A stretch of DNA of 64,000 nucleotides from Acidovorax sp. NCPPB 3576 (lineage in GTDB: Bacteria > Pseudomonadota > Gammaproteobacteria > Burkholderiales > Burkholderiaceae_C), in contig NZ_CP097267.1 in assembly GCF_028473605.1 (NCBI RefSeq), positions 3,340,501 through 3,404,500 on the forward strand, written 5' to 3'. The notes beneath the pieces were generated by a model that made no database searches, was not told where the DNA came from, and worked only from the letters and a program-made list of their open reading frames with translations. Shown here one piece after another: positions 17,140-25,170 of the stretch (the first letter of the stretch is position 1; each line of letters begins with the position of its first letter). Both the position numbers and the translations under genes were made by a program.

Positions 17140-18306
17140 ATGCTGCTTCGCAACCCCGCCATCCGTCTGCTGTTCGCCGGCCAGGCGCTCTACTGGTCGT
17201 GCTCCATCATCGGCATCACCCTCACGTCCCTCGTCGGGCTGCGGCTGTCGCCGTGGGGCGCGCTCGCCACCCTGCCGCTGGCGCTGCTGGTGCTGGGCAA
17301 CCTGCTGGCCGTGTCGCCGCTGTCGCTGTTCATGCAGCGCCGCGGCCGGCGGCCCGGCCTGATGCTGGGCGCCGCCTTCGGCGTGGCCGGGGGCCTGGTG
17401 TGCGCGCTGGCCGTGGCGGCGGGCAGCTTCGCGCTGCTGTGCCTGGGCACGGCGTGCATCGGCGTGTACCAGGCCTCGGCGGGCTACTACCGCTATGCCG
17501 CGCTGGAGGCCGTGGACCCGCGCCACAAAGGCCGGGCCGCGGCCTGCGTGGTGGGCGGGGGCCTGTGCGCCGCGCTGCTCGCGCCGGCCGTGGCAGTGGG
17601 CTCGCGCGATGCGCTGGCCACGCCCTTCGTGGGCTCCTACCTGGCCATCGCGGCCCTGGCGGCGCTGGGCGTGGCCACCATGGCGCGGCTGCGCGAGGGC
17701 GTGGCGCCGCAGCCAGCCGCCGCCGGGCGCGCGGTGCTGCTCGCGCTGCTGCGGCGCCCCGCCCTGCGCGCCGCCGTGGGCATGACGGCCATCGGCCACG
17801 GCCTGATGATCCTGGCGATGAACGCCACCCCGCTGGCCATGGATGGGTGCGGCTTCTCCACGGCCCAGGCGGCGCGGGTGATCCAGTGGCACGTGGTGGG
17901 CATGTTCCTGCCAGCGTTCTTCGCCGGCCCGCTGGTGGACCGCTGGGGCAGCCGGCGCGTGGCCGGCGCGGGCGCCCTGGCGCTGGTGGCCAGCGCCACG
18001 GTGGCGCTGTCGGGCCTGGGGTTCGCGCAGTTCCTGGCCAGTTCGCTGCTGCTGGGCGTGGGCTGGAACCTGATGCTGATCGCCGGCACCACGCTGCTGT
18101 CCGAAAACCATGCGGAGCACGAACGCGGCCCGGCCCAGGCGCTGATGGAGCTGTGCAACGGCGGCATGGCCGTGGCCATGTCGTTCGGCTCGGGCGCACT
18201 GCTGTCGGGCATCGGCTGGACCGCCATCAATGCGGCCATGCTGGGCCTGCTGGCCGTGGCGCTGGGCCTGCTGTGGTCGATGGCGCCGCGGCGCGCGGCG
18301 GCCTGA
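17140..18306 (+). CDS. MFS transporter
   Basis: 388 residues from ATG 17140, about twelve hydrophobic segments. The loop between helices 2 and 3 (FMQRRGRRPGLMLG) matches the MFS motif A region, and the second half repeats it as GPLVDRWGSRRVAGAG. Inner-membrane secondary carrier. Substrate cannot be told; the upstream GlxA-type regulator may be the partner controller. Efflux or uptake not distinguishable. Confidence 0.85.
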   Translation: MLLRNPAIRLLFAGQALYWSCSIIGITLTSLVGLRLSPWGALATLPLALLVLGNLLAVSPLSLFMQRRGRRPGLMLGAAFGVAGGLVCALAVAAGSFALLCLGTACIGVYQASAGYYRYAALEAVDPRHKGRAAACVVGGGLCAALLAPAVAVGSRDALATPFVGSYLAIAALAALGVATMARLREGVAPQPAAAGRAVLLALLRRPALRAAVGMTAIGHGLMILAMNATPLAMDGCGFSTAQAARVIQWHVVGMFLPAFFAGPLVDRWGSRRVAGAGALALVASATVALSGLGFAQFLASSLLLGVGWNLMLIAGTTLLSENHAEHERGPAQALMELCNGGMAVAMSFGSGALLSGIGWTAINAAMLGLLAVALGLLWSMAPRRAAA

Positions 18307-18340
18307 GGGCCGATCACCGCCGATGCGCGCCCAAGGCGTT

Positions 18341-18390
18341 TGCTACATTTTTTATAGCAACATGCCCTAGTGCTTATTGCGGTGGAGGCC
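18341..18390 (+). repeat. Dispersed palindromic repeat, copy C
   Basis: TGCTACATTTTTTATAGCA, then ACATGCCCTAGTG and a tail ending GGTGGAGGCC plus a T-run. It sits between the converging MFS and lgt genes, where the hairpin and T-rich segment could act as a terminator. Confidence 0.8.
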
Positions 18391-18399
18391 TTTTTTGCC

Positions 18400-19221
18400 T
18401 CAAGCCCTTTGCAGCACGGGCTGACGCCGCGCCCACACCCACATGGCGATGCCGGCAACGATCATGGGCACGCACAGCCATTGGCCCATGCTCATGCCCA
18501 GCGAGAGGATGCCCAGGAACGCATCCGGCTCGCGGAAGTATTCGGCGATGAAGCGGAAGCTGCCGTAGCCCACCAGGAAGGCCGCGGCCACCTCGCCCTG
18601 GCGGCGCTCGCGGCGGGCATAGAGCCACAGCAGCACGAACAGCAGCACGCCCTCCAGCAGGAACTGGTACACCTGCGACGGGTGGCGCGGCAGCAGCGAG
18701 CCGCTTTGCGGGAACACCATGCCCCAGGGCAGGTCCGGGCTGCTGAACCGCCCCCACAACTCGCCGTTGATGAAGTTGCCCACGCGCCCGGCCGCCAGCC
18801 CCGTCGGCACGCACGGCGCCACGAAGTCGGCCACCTGCAGCCAGGGCCGCCTGCGCGAATGCGCGAACCACACCATGGAGGCGATCACGCCCAGCAGCCC
18901 GCCATGGAAGCTCATGCCGCCCTGCCAGATGTAGAAGATCTCCAGCGGGTTGGACAGGTAGTAGCCCGGCTTGTAGAACAGGCAGTAGCCCAGCCGCCCC
19001 CCCGCCACCACGCCCACCACGCCGAGAAAGAGAATGTCCTCCACGTCGCGCCGCGTCCAGGCGCCGGGCCCGGTGATGGAGGCGAAGGGCTCGTGGCGCA
19101 GGCGCCGCACCCCGAGGAACATGAACAGCGCGAAGGCCGCCAGATAGGTCAGGCCGTACCAGTGGATGGCCAGCGGGCCCACTTGCAGGGCGATGGGGTC
19201 GATTTGGGGGTACATCAGCAT
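18400..19221 (-). CDS. lgt: Prolipoprotein diacylglyceryl transferase
   Basis: 273 residues from ATG 19221 ([24 protein letters not shown]). Seven or so membrane helices and the Lgt signature [14 protein letters not shown], plus the conserved SFHGGLLGV and HPSQVYQ segments. It transfers diacylglycerol from phosphatidylglycerol to the lipobox Cys of prolipoproteins at the inner membrane. A longer frame upstream reads into a Pro/Arg-rich shadow and is rejected. Confidence 0.97.
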   Translation of the reverse strand: MLMYPQIDPIALQVGPLAIHWYGLTYLAAFALFMFLGVRRLRHEPFASITGPGAWTRRDVEDILFLGVVGVVAGGRLGYCLFYKPGYYLSNPLEIFYIWQGGMSFHGGLLGVIASMVWFAHSRRRPWLQVADFVAPCVPTGLAAGRVGNFINGELWGRFSSPDLPWGMVFPQSGSLLPRHPSQVYQFLLEGVLLFVLLWLYARRERRQGEVAAAFLVGYGSFRFIAEYFREPDAFLGILSLGMSMGQWLCVPMIVAGIAMWVWARRQPVLQRA

Positions 19222-19604
19222 GGTGGGCGGTATTGTGCCCGCGCGGCATGGCGGTTCCGGCCGGCGCCCTGGAGCGGCGGCCGCTGCGGCGACGGCGCGG
19301 CGCGCCGGCCGGCCAGGCGCCGCCGCAGTCCGCCCAGAGGACTTCGTCATCGCATTCCGCCGGGCGGGATATGGGCCGAATCGGGCCCATGCCGGCGTTT
19401 TGATTGCCTTCGACGCTATTTAATTGATAGCACCAATCCCACGCGCCCGGCCGACGACCCCGATCAGCCCGTGGTGGTGACTTCATAATTGATAACGCTT
19501 CTCATTCTTCTAACCGCTTTCCGCCGCCGGCGTTCCTCTCCCGGCCTTTCACGGCCTCGCCATGGACCCCGGCCCGCCGGCCGCAAAGCCCGCTCCTGAA
19601 CACC
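19222..19604 (+). other. Intergenic region lgt / TonB receptor
   Basis: 383 bp without a convincing gene. It holds the short palindrome GCTATTTAATTGATAGC near 19414, a relative of the dispersed repeat, and the Fur-like box at 19491. The rest is GC-rich lgt promoter DNA. Confidence 0.6.
19491..19509 (+). promoter_or_regulatory. Fur box upstream of siderophore receptor
   Basis: GATAACGCTTCTCATTCTT agrees with the 19-bp Fur consensus at 13 of 19 positions, in an AT-rich island within GC-rich DNA, about 95 bp before the receptor ATG. Iron-responsive repression is expected for this gene class. Confidence 0.6.
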
Positions 19605-21770
19605 ATGCACCGACACGCCAGCCGCGCAGAACCCCGCTTCGCCCCCACCCCGCTCGCCCGCCTCGTCCGCCATTGCGTCGGCGCCGGCCTTCTCATCGCC
19701 GCCACCGGCGCCGGCGCGCAGACCGCCGCCCGGACGGCGCTCGACGAAGTGGTCGTGTCCGACCAGGCCGAGGCCATCGGCGGCCTGCAAAAGACCTACT
19801 CGGGCGGCCAGTTCGCGCGCGGCGGCAACCTGGGCATCCTGGGCAACACCGATCTGATGAACGTGCCGTTCAGCACCACCAACTACACCTCGGAGCTGAT
19901 CGACAACCAGCAGGCACGGACCGTGGCCGATGTGGTGATGAACGACGCCTCGGTGCGCACGCTCACCTCGCGCGGCGGCTTCGGCGACGACTTCCAGGTG
20001 CGGGGCTTCACCCTCTCCAACAGCGACATCAGCATGAACGGGCTGTTCGGCCTGGCGCCGTCCACCAGCATCCCGCTGGAGACCATCGAGCGCGTCGAAG
20101 TGCTCAAGGGCCCCGGCGCGCTGACCAATGGCGTGGGCCCCGGCGGCAGCGTCGGCGGCAGCATCAACGTGGTGACCAAGCGCGCGGGCGACGTGCCGCT
20201 CACGCGGCTGACCACCACCTACATGGGCAAGGCACAGTTCGGCACCCACCTGGACGTGGGCCGCCGTTTCGGCGAAGACAACCAGTGGGGCGTGCGCGTG
20301 AACGGCCTGGTGCGCGGCGGCGAGGGCAACATCGACGGCGGCAAGCAGAACCTGGGCCTGGGCTCGGTCGGCTTGGACTACGCCGGCGCCCGCACGCGCT
20401 GGTCGCTGGACGCCTTCGCCACGCGCGGTGAAACGAAAGAGTTCCGGCCCCAGATCAACTTCGCCGGCACGGCCGCGACCGTTCCGGCGGTGCCCGACGC
20501 GCGGCTCAACTTCTACCCCGGCACCAAGCTGCAGGACAACGTGAAGACGGTCATGTCGCGCCTGGAGCACGACCTGAACGACCGCACCACGGTCTATGGC
20601 AGCGTGGGCTACATGGACATGGACTACGAGCAGACCTTCCCCAGCGGCCGGCCCGACGCGCTGGGCAACTTCCGTGTGTCGAACGCCTACTACGACCAGT
20701 ACACGAAGTCCAAGGCCGCCGACGTCGGCCTGCGCACGCGCTTCAAGACCGGCAGCGTCGGCCACACGCTGGCCCTGGGCGCGAACTACCTGAACCAGGA
20801 AACGGGCTACTTCTACGCCACCTCGGCCACGACCAACGCCTCCAACCTGTACAACCCCTCGCCCCTGCCCGCCATGACCGTGGCGCGCGGCGCGCCCGGC
20901 AAAAGCTCGGTCACCGACCAGTCCAGCCTGGCGCTGGCCGACACCATGGCCTTCCTCGACGACCGCCTGCTGGTGACCCTGGGCGTGCGCCACCAGACCA
21001 TGGAGCAGGAAAACTTCACGCCCACCACGGGCGTCTCCACCAGCCGCTACGACAAGAGCGCCGTGACGCCGCTGGCGGGCGTGGTGTTCAAGCCGGCCAG
21101 GAACATCTCGGTCTATGCCAACTACACCGCGGGCCTCACCCGCGGCGCCACCGCTGGCGTCACCACCGCCAATGCCGGCGAGACCTTCGCCCCGCAAAAA
21201 TCCAAGCAGCACGAAGTGGGCGTGAAGGTGGACTGGGGCCAGCTCACCACGCAGGCCGCCATCTACCAGATCAAGAAGCCCAGCGCGGTCACCGACCCGG
21301 TCACCAATGTGTACAGCTTCGGCGGCGAGCAGCGCAACCGCGGCCTGGAGCTGACGGCCTACGGCGAAGTCCAGCGCGGCCTGCGCCTGATGGCCAGCGC
21401 CGCGTTCAACGACGCCAAGCTCACCCGCACCGCAGGCGGCCTGAACCAGGGCAACCACGCTGCCGGCGTGCCGGACCGCACCTTCAACCTGGGCCTGGAC
21501 TGGGACACGCCCTGGGTGCAGGGCCTGAGCCTGAACGGCCGCGTCATCCACACCTCGCCGGTCTATGCCGACGCCGCCAACCGCCTGCGCGTGGGCAACT
21601 GGACGCGCCTGGACATCGGCGCCCGCTACGCCACCAAGGTCTCCGGCAAGCCCGTGGTGCTGCGCGCCAGCCTGGAAAACGCGTTCGACAAGAACTACTG
21701 GGTGGTCAGCAACTACGTGACCGTGGGCGCGCCCCGCACGGTGATGCTGTCGGCGGCTGTGGATTTCTGA
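19605..21770 (+). CDS. TonB-dependent siderophore receptor
   Basis: 721 residues. A signal peptide (hydrophobic VGAGLLIAATGAGAQ) is followed by a TonB-box-like segment (LDEVVVSD, residues ~48-55), a plug domain (VLKGPGALTNGVGPGGSVGG, typical of the siderophore subgroup) and a 22-strand barrel ending in the outer-membrane signature RTVMLSAAVDF with terminal Phe. It imports a ferric siderophore through the outer membrane with energy from TonB. The Fur-like box upstream agrees. Which siderophore is unknown; no biosynthesis genes are nearby. Confidence 0.92.
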   Translation: MHRHASRAEPRFAPTPLARLVRHCVGAGLLIAATGAGAQTAARTALDEVVVSDQAEAIGGLQKTYSGGQFARGGNLGILGNTDLMNVPFSTTNYTSELIDNQQARTVADVVMNDASVRTLTSRGGFGDDFQVRGFTLSNSDISMNGLFGLAPSTSIPLETIERVEVLKGPGALTNGVGPGGSVGGSINVVTKRAGDVPLTRLTTTYMGKAQFGTHLDVGRRFGEDNQWGVRVNGLVRGGEGNIDGGKQNLGLGSVGLDYAGARTRWSLDAFATRGETKEFRPQINFAGTAATVPAVPDARLNFYPGTKLQDNVKTVMSRLEHDLNDRTTVYGSVGYMDMDYEQTFPSGRPDALGNFRVSNAYYDQYTKSKAADVGLRTRFKTGSVGHTLALGANYLNQETGYFYATSATTNASNLYNPSPLPAMTVARGAPGKSSVTDQSSLALADTMAFLDDRLLVTLGVRHQTMEQENFTPTTGVSTSRYDKSAVTPLAGVVFKPARNISVYANYTAGLTRGATAGVTTANAGETFAPQKSKQHEVGVKVDWGQLTTQAAIYQIKKPSAVTDPVTNVYSFGGEQRNRGLELTAYGEVQRGLRLMASAAFNDAKLTRTAGGLNQGNHAAGVPDRTFNLGLDWDTPWVQGLSLNGRVIHTSPVYADAANRLRVGNWTRLDIGARYATKVSGKPVVLRASLENAFDKNYWVVSNYVTVGAPRTVMLSAAVDF

Positions 21771-21833
21771 GGCTAGGTGGCCTGGCAGGAAATTAGAGGC
21801 CCGAGCAACGCCGCCGACGTTGCCGTGTCAGAC

Positions 21834-22190
21834 TCATGGTGCAGAGGACGCTGAACCTCGAGGCGCGCCGGTGGGGTGCAGAATCTGCTCCAGCTTTTCG
21901 CGGATCGCTTCCGGTTTGCTTCCACTGCGGTTGATGGTTTCGCAATTCCCCAGCGCCGTTTCTTTGGACGGACTCGGGGACCGAGCGTAGCGCAGCGACT
22001 CGCAGTCGCACCGCAAACGGGCTTTCAAGGCCTTTGTCCGCTGACTCCGAACTTCGGCCACCCAGCATGCGTCGGCGCAGCCGCAGGAGCGGTAGTTGAG
22101 CACTTCGCCGCGGTAAGGCCAGTCCAAGCGATAGATACCTGCTCCTCCAGCGTGCGCAATCGCAGCGGTGAAGACAAAACAAAGCACCAA
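21834..22190 (-). CDS. Small exported Cys-containing protein of unknown function
   Basis: 118 residues if a TTG at 22190 is the start; no ATG exists in frame after the effector stop, and a GTG is at 22187. The N-terminus (LVLCFVFTAAIAHA) reads as a signal peptide. The mature part begins GAGIYRLDWPYRGE and contains a Cys cluster YRSCGCADACW plus LRCDCE and GNC, suggesting disulphides in the periplasm. I think similar small exported proteins occur in other beta-proteobacteria but cannot name a family. It lies in the same frame just downstream of the LRR-Fic effector. Start uncertain; it may be a truncated gene. Confidence 0.5.
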   Translation of the reverse strand: MVLCFVFTAAIAHAGGAGIYRLDWPYRGEVLNYRSCGCADACWVAEVRSQRTKALKARLRCDCESLRYARSPSPSKETALGNCETINRSGSKPEAIREKLEQILHPTGAPRGSASSAP

Positions 22191-22256
22191 AGTGCTGCGC
22201 AGGACACGCCGTGCGGAGACGGGTTTGTCAAAAGGCCTCTTTGGACATGGTGAGTT

Positions 22257-24071
22257 TTAACGCCTTGATGTTTTCAATCCCAAATGTTTTTCGTAAATCT
22301 CGACGGTCTTTGTCATCCCCTCGACTGTCCAGGCCAAAGCATCGTCGGGACCGTTTGGATTGCGTCCGCTGGAAAACACGATGATTGGACGTTGCGGGCT
22401 GTTGACGGGCGGCAGTCCATAGCTCATCAACACCCAGTCGCCCGCAAGCCGCGTCGTGCGACCGTTGGCATCGGGGAACGGGTGAATGCTGACAAGGCGC
22501 TGCACTGTCGCAGCAGACAATTCAGCGGGACTCATTCTGCCTTGAGCCACCTGAGCAGACGCCTGTTCAAACCATTCATCAAACTGAGCCATCTCCGCAC
22601 CCACTTCTCGCTCGTCCACTACAGCAGCTGCAGAGCCCCCCTGGGGAAAACCGGTCGGTTGCCGACGAAACTCCCCAAAGCGAGCGCCAAGTTTTTCAAA
22701 AGCATCGGGGTCATTGAAAGGATCGGTGCCGTTGCCAAGCATCGCATTCAGGCGCTTGAGATGGTCGGTATCCAACGGCTGGTGCTGGCCGATCCATTCT
22801 TTGATTTGATGATTGGCGGCCTTCCAATTGCGCCCTGCCAGTGGTGTTGATTGCGCGGTATTGGAGAGACCGGCCCTGCCCTGATCCACTTCCAAGCGGG
22901 CGGCCTCTGTCTTCTGTGCCACTTTAGCGCCGCCGGTTTCGATCAGCTTCTGGATCGTTCCCCAGTGCTTTTGCACTTGCTTGAGTTTGGCGTCTTGCTC
23001 TTTGCGCACAGGCGGACTGATGGGTTGGTTTAAAACCAAGTCCATCAGGCGGATCTGCGTCCCTCGCGTGCCGACATGCACCTTTTTGAAGTTCAGGCCT
23101 GGTGGAAGCTGCTGCATGGCCGTGTTGTCCGCTAAGTTCAGCGACTTCAGCTTTGGGAGGGCCCCAATACCAGAAGGAATGCTCGAGAACGAGCAACCTT
23201 TCAATTCCAGATGTTCAATATTGGGGCTCTCGCCTAATTTCTCTGGCAAATGGCTGAGCCTCGGATTATCAGAGAGATCGATTTGCCGGATTTTTGGGCC
23301 CATCCCGCCTTCCGGCAAGGCCACCAAATTACAACGGGTTGCCTCGATCACCTCGAATTTTTTCAAATCCGCCATCGATGCAGGGAGTTCGGTCAAATGG
23401 CCGTTATTTTTAATCTCCAGCATGACCAACTCCCCCGCCTGACCGATATTTTCCGGCAACTCATGCAGGTCACAATCGTTTGCCTGGATGCGGGCCAATG
23501 CGGGGGCGTAAGCCAGATCGGGCGGCAAATTTTTGAGTGAAGGGTTGCCATTCACAATGAGGTTTCCCAAATGTGGCAGCAAGAAAAGCCCATCCGGAAG
23601 ACTGCTCAGATGTTTCCCTTCCAAGTCTAGAACGAAGGACTCCTGCTCGTGGGCCTTGAGAATTTTGGTTTTTACCGACTGGGGACCTGACCAATTCGTC
23701 AAAAAATCTTGGAGCATTTCCCTTTGCTCGCTTTTGCTCTGTGGCAATACTGGCCTGATTTCCGCCCTGCCCGATCGACCCCTTATCGAGGGAGACATCA
23801 TCAGGGCAGACCCTGGCTCGGATGCGACCCGCTCGGCAATTTCCGTCATCCTTCGCCGATCCAGCGCAGGTCCACGGGGCTGAAACGCAAATGCCTTTCT
23901 TGGAGCAGACGAACTGGAACTCGATGAGTTGCCCTCGACGCGTGGAGGCAAATCAGATGGGCGATGGAGCGCAGCCCGATGCCTGAGAGGCGGGCGTTGG
24001 GTACTCGGCCCTTCCCCTGATGCAGTCGGGTTACTACGACGTGATGATGAATCAATGGGCGATGACTTCAT
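22257..24071 (-). CDS. LRR-Fic type III effector (XopAC/AvrAC-like architecture)
   Basis: 604 residues from ATG 24071. The first ~100 residues are Ser/Pro/Arg-rich (MKSSPIDSSSRRSNPTASG), as in type III secretion signals. Residues ~150-330 are leucine-rich repeats (LPPDLAYAPAL, LPENIGQ, LPASMADLKKFEVIEA, LPEKLGESPNIEHLELKGC). The C-terminus is a Fic domain with HPFPDANGRTTR at about 530-541; the catalytic His, the Asp and the NGR anion site are present. Fic enzymes transfer a nucleotide monophosphate to Ser/Thr/Tyr; AvrAC of Xanthomonas uridylylates plant kinases with the same LRR-Fic order. A PIP box and -10 element lie just upstream. Base composition is lower in GC than the neighbours, suggesting acquisition. 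Target unknown. Confidence 0.87.
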   Translation of the reverse strand: MKSSPIDSSSRRSNPTASGEGPSTQRPPLRHRAALHRPSDLPPRVEGNSSSSSSSAPRKAFAFQPRGPALDRRRMTEIAERVASEPGSALMMSPSIRGRSGRAEIRPVLPQSKSEQREMLQDFLTNWSGPQSVKTKILKAHEQESFVLDLEGKHLSSLPDGLFLLPHLGNLIVNGNPSLKNLPPDLAYAPALARIQANDCDLHELPENIGQAGELVMLEIKNNGHLTELPASMADLKKFEVIEATRCNLVALPEGGMGPKIRQIDLSDNPRLSHLPEKLGESPNIEHLELKGCSFSSIPSGIGALPKLKSLNLADNTAMQQLPPGLNFKKVHVGTRGTQIRLMDLVLNQPISPPVRKEQDAKLKQVQKHWGTIQKLIETGGAKVAQKTEAARLEVDQGRAGLSNTAQSTPLAGRNWKAANHQIKEWIGQHQPLDTDHLKRLNAMLGNGTDPFNDPDAFEKLGARFGEFRRQPTGFPQGGSAAAVVDEREVGAEMAQFDEWFEQASAQVAQGRMSPAELSAATVQRLVSIHPFPDANGRTTRLAGDWVLMSYGLPPVNSPQRPIIVFSSGRNPNGPDDALAWTVEGMTKTVEIYEKHLGLKTSRR

Positions 24072-24098
24072 TAGGGGATTCCATAGCAATTCGTAAAA

Positions 24099-24245
24099 TC
24101 ATCTTAAAAAATGCAGAGCGAACCCAATGATCGAGCGCGAAGCAATGGAAAAAATAACGAATTTCCTCTCGCTTGACGAATTGACAGCCCCTGATGCAGT
24201 CGGGTTACTACGACGTGATGATGAATCAATGGGCGATGACTTCAT
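24099..24245 (-). pseudogene. Duplicated 5' fragment of the effector gene, 48-codon open frame
   Basis: ATG 24245 repeats the effector's first 19 codons (MKSSPIDSSSRRSNPTASG), then reads through the duplicated promoter to a stop at 24099 (ending IGFALHFLR). It keeps its own hrp promoter, so a short peptide carrying the secretion-signal residues could be made; more likely it is a by-product of the duplication. Confidence 0.6.
24101..24161 (-). promoter_or_regulatory. hrp/PIP-box promoter of the effector (proximal copy)
   Basis: On the minus strand TTCGT-N15-TTCGC (24161-24137) is followed, 30 nt later, by the -10 hexamer TAAGAT (24106-24101). This is exactly the plant-inducible-promoter layout recognised by HrpX/HrpB-type activators (TTCGB-N15-TTCGB, 30-32 nt, YANNNT). 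The ATG is about 30 nt after the -10. Confidence 0.85.
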
Positions 24246-24274
24246 TAGGGGATTCCATAGCAATTCGTAAAATC

Positions 24275-24335
24275 ATCTTAAAAAATGCAGAGCGAACCCA
24301 ATGATCGAGCGCGAAGCAATGGAAAAAATAACGAA
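24275..24335 (-). promoter_or_regulatory. hrp/PIP-box promoter (duplicated distal copy)
   Basis: Identical to the proximal promoter, shifted by 174 bp: PIP box at 24335-24311 and TAAGAT at 24280-24275. It would drive the 48-residue open frame at 24099-24245 and read through to the full effector gene, giving the locus two hrp promoters. Confidence 0.8.
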
Positions 24336-24578
24336 TTTCCTCTCGCTTGACGAATTGACAGCACATCTCTTTGTTGAAAGTCGAGCATCTTTCCTGCAAT
24401 TGACCATCGATGCACGAAATACCGATCGGCTCCAACAACGCCGAGCACTCTCGTCATCAAAGCACCCCCAACGCGAACGCTTCTGATCCCGGTACGCATG
24501 CAGAGCGCTGGCAGGGGGACTTTCACCCGCGGGCCGGGCGGCCGCGCGATACTCCTGCCCTGATTCCAAGGAAAACAC

Positions 24579-25055
24579 ATGCAGGGAAACCCACAGGTCA
24601 TCGATTATTTCAAGGACCTGCTGCGCGGCGAACTGGCCGCGCGCGATCAATACTTCATCCATTCGCGCCTGTACGAAGACCAGGGCTTCGTGAAGCTCTA
24701 CACGCGGATCGACCATGAGATGCAGGAAGAGACCCAGCACGCCGACGCGCTGCTGCGGCGCATTCTCTTCCTGGGCGGCATGCCCGACATGCGCCCCAAG
24801 GAGTTCACGCCCGGCACCACGGTGCCCGAGATGCTGCGCAAGGACCTGGCCACCGAATACGAAGTGCGCGCCGCGCTGCAGCAAGGCATGGCCCTGTGCG
24901 AAAGCGTGCGGGACTACGTGAGCCGCGACCTGCTGCTCGCCCAGTTGCGCGACACCGAGGAAGACCACGCCTACTGGCTGGAAAAGCAGATCGGCCTGAT
25001 CGACAAGGTCGGCCTGCAGAACTACCTGCAGACGCAATCGGCCTCCGCGGACTGA
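24579..25055 (+). CDS. bfr: Bacterioferritin
   Basis: 158 residues, the standard length. [37 protein letters not shown] is recognisable here in parts as the bacterioferritin start with the first ferroxidase Glu; [16 protein letters not shown] carries the haem-ligand Met and further di-iron ligands; [14 protein letters not shown] the last ones. It forms a 24-mer shell storing iron as ferric mineral, with haem between subunit pairs. Monocistronic; no Fur-like site was noticed in the 216 bp upstream. Confidence 0.95.
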   Translation: MQGNPQVIDYFKDLLRGELAARDQYFIHSRLYEDQGFVKLYTRIDHEMQEETQHADALLRRILFLGGMPDMRPKEFTPGTTVPEMLRKDLATEYEVRAALQQGMALCESVRDYVSRDLLLAQLRDTEEDHAYWLEKQIGLIDKVGLQNYLQTQSASAD

Positions 25056-25150
25056 ACCTGCGCCCGGCCAAGGCGCGCATGCCAGGGCGGTGTGCGCGCC
25101 TCTTGATTCAAGACGTTTTATGCCTTCTGCCGCCGGTTTTATTGCGGTGG

Positions 25151-25170
25151 CAGCTATTCATTCAATAGCA
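25151..25170. repeat. Short relative of the dispersed palindrome, containing a LysR gene stop
   Basis: GCTATTCATTCAATAGC forms a hairpin. The stop codon of the adjacent LysR gene (25154-25156 on the minus strand) and its last residues (LLLNE) are encoded inside it. Confidence 0.5.

Larger units (their letters stand above)
24014..24362. repeat. Tandem direct duplication, 174-bp period
   Basis: Two identical adjacent copies (24014-24187 and 24188-24361, plus one base). Each holds the first 19 codons of the effector gene, its -10 element and its PIP box. No mismatch was seen between copies, so the event is recent or a sequence-assembly artefact. Confidence 0.9.

Noticed and set aside
24292..24354. 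Further TTCG pairs with 14-nt spacing near the effector promoter
   Set aside because: Spacing is one base short of the PIP consensus; only the central pair (N15) with a correctly placed -10 is accepted.
24273..25037. 254-codon frame on the minus strand
   Set aside because: Antisense to bacterioferritin, which has complete family motifs; only its tail overlaps the duplicated effector region.
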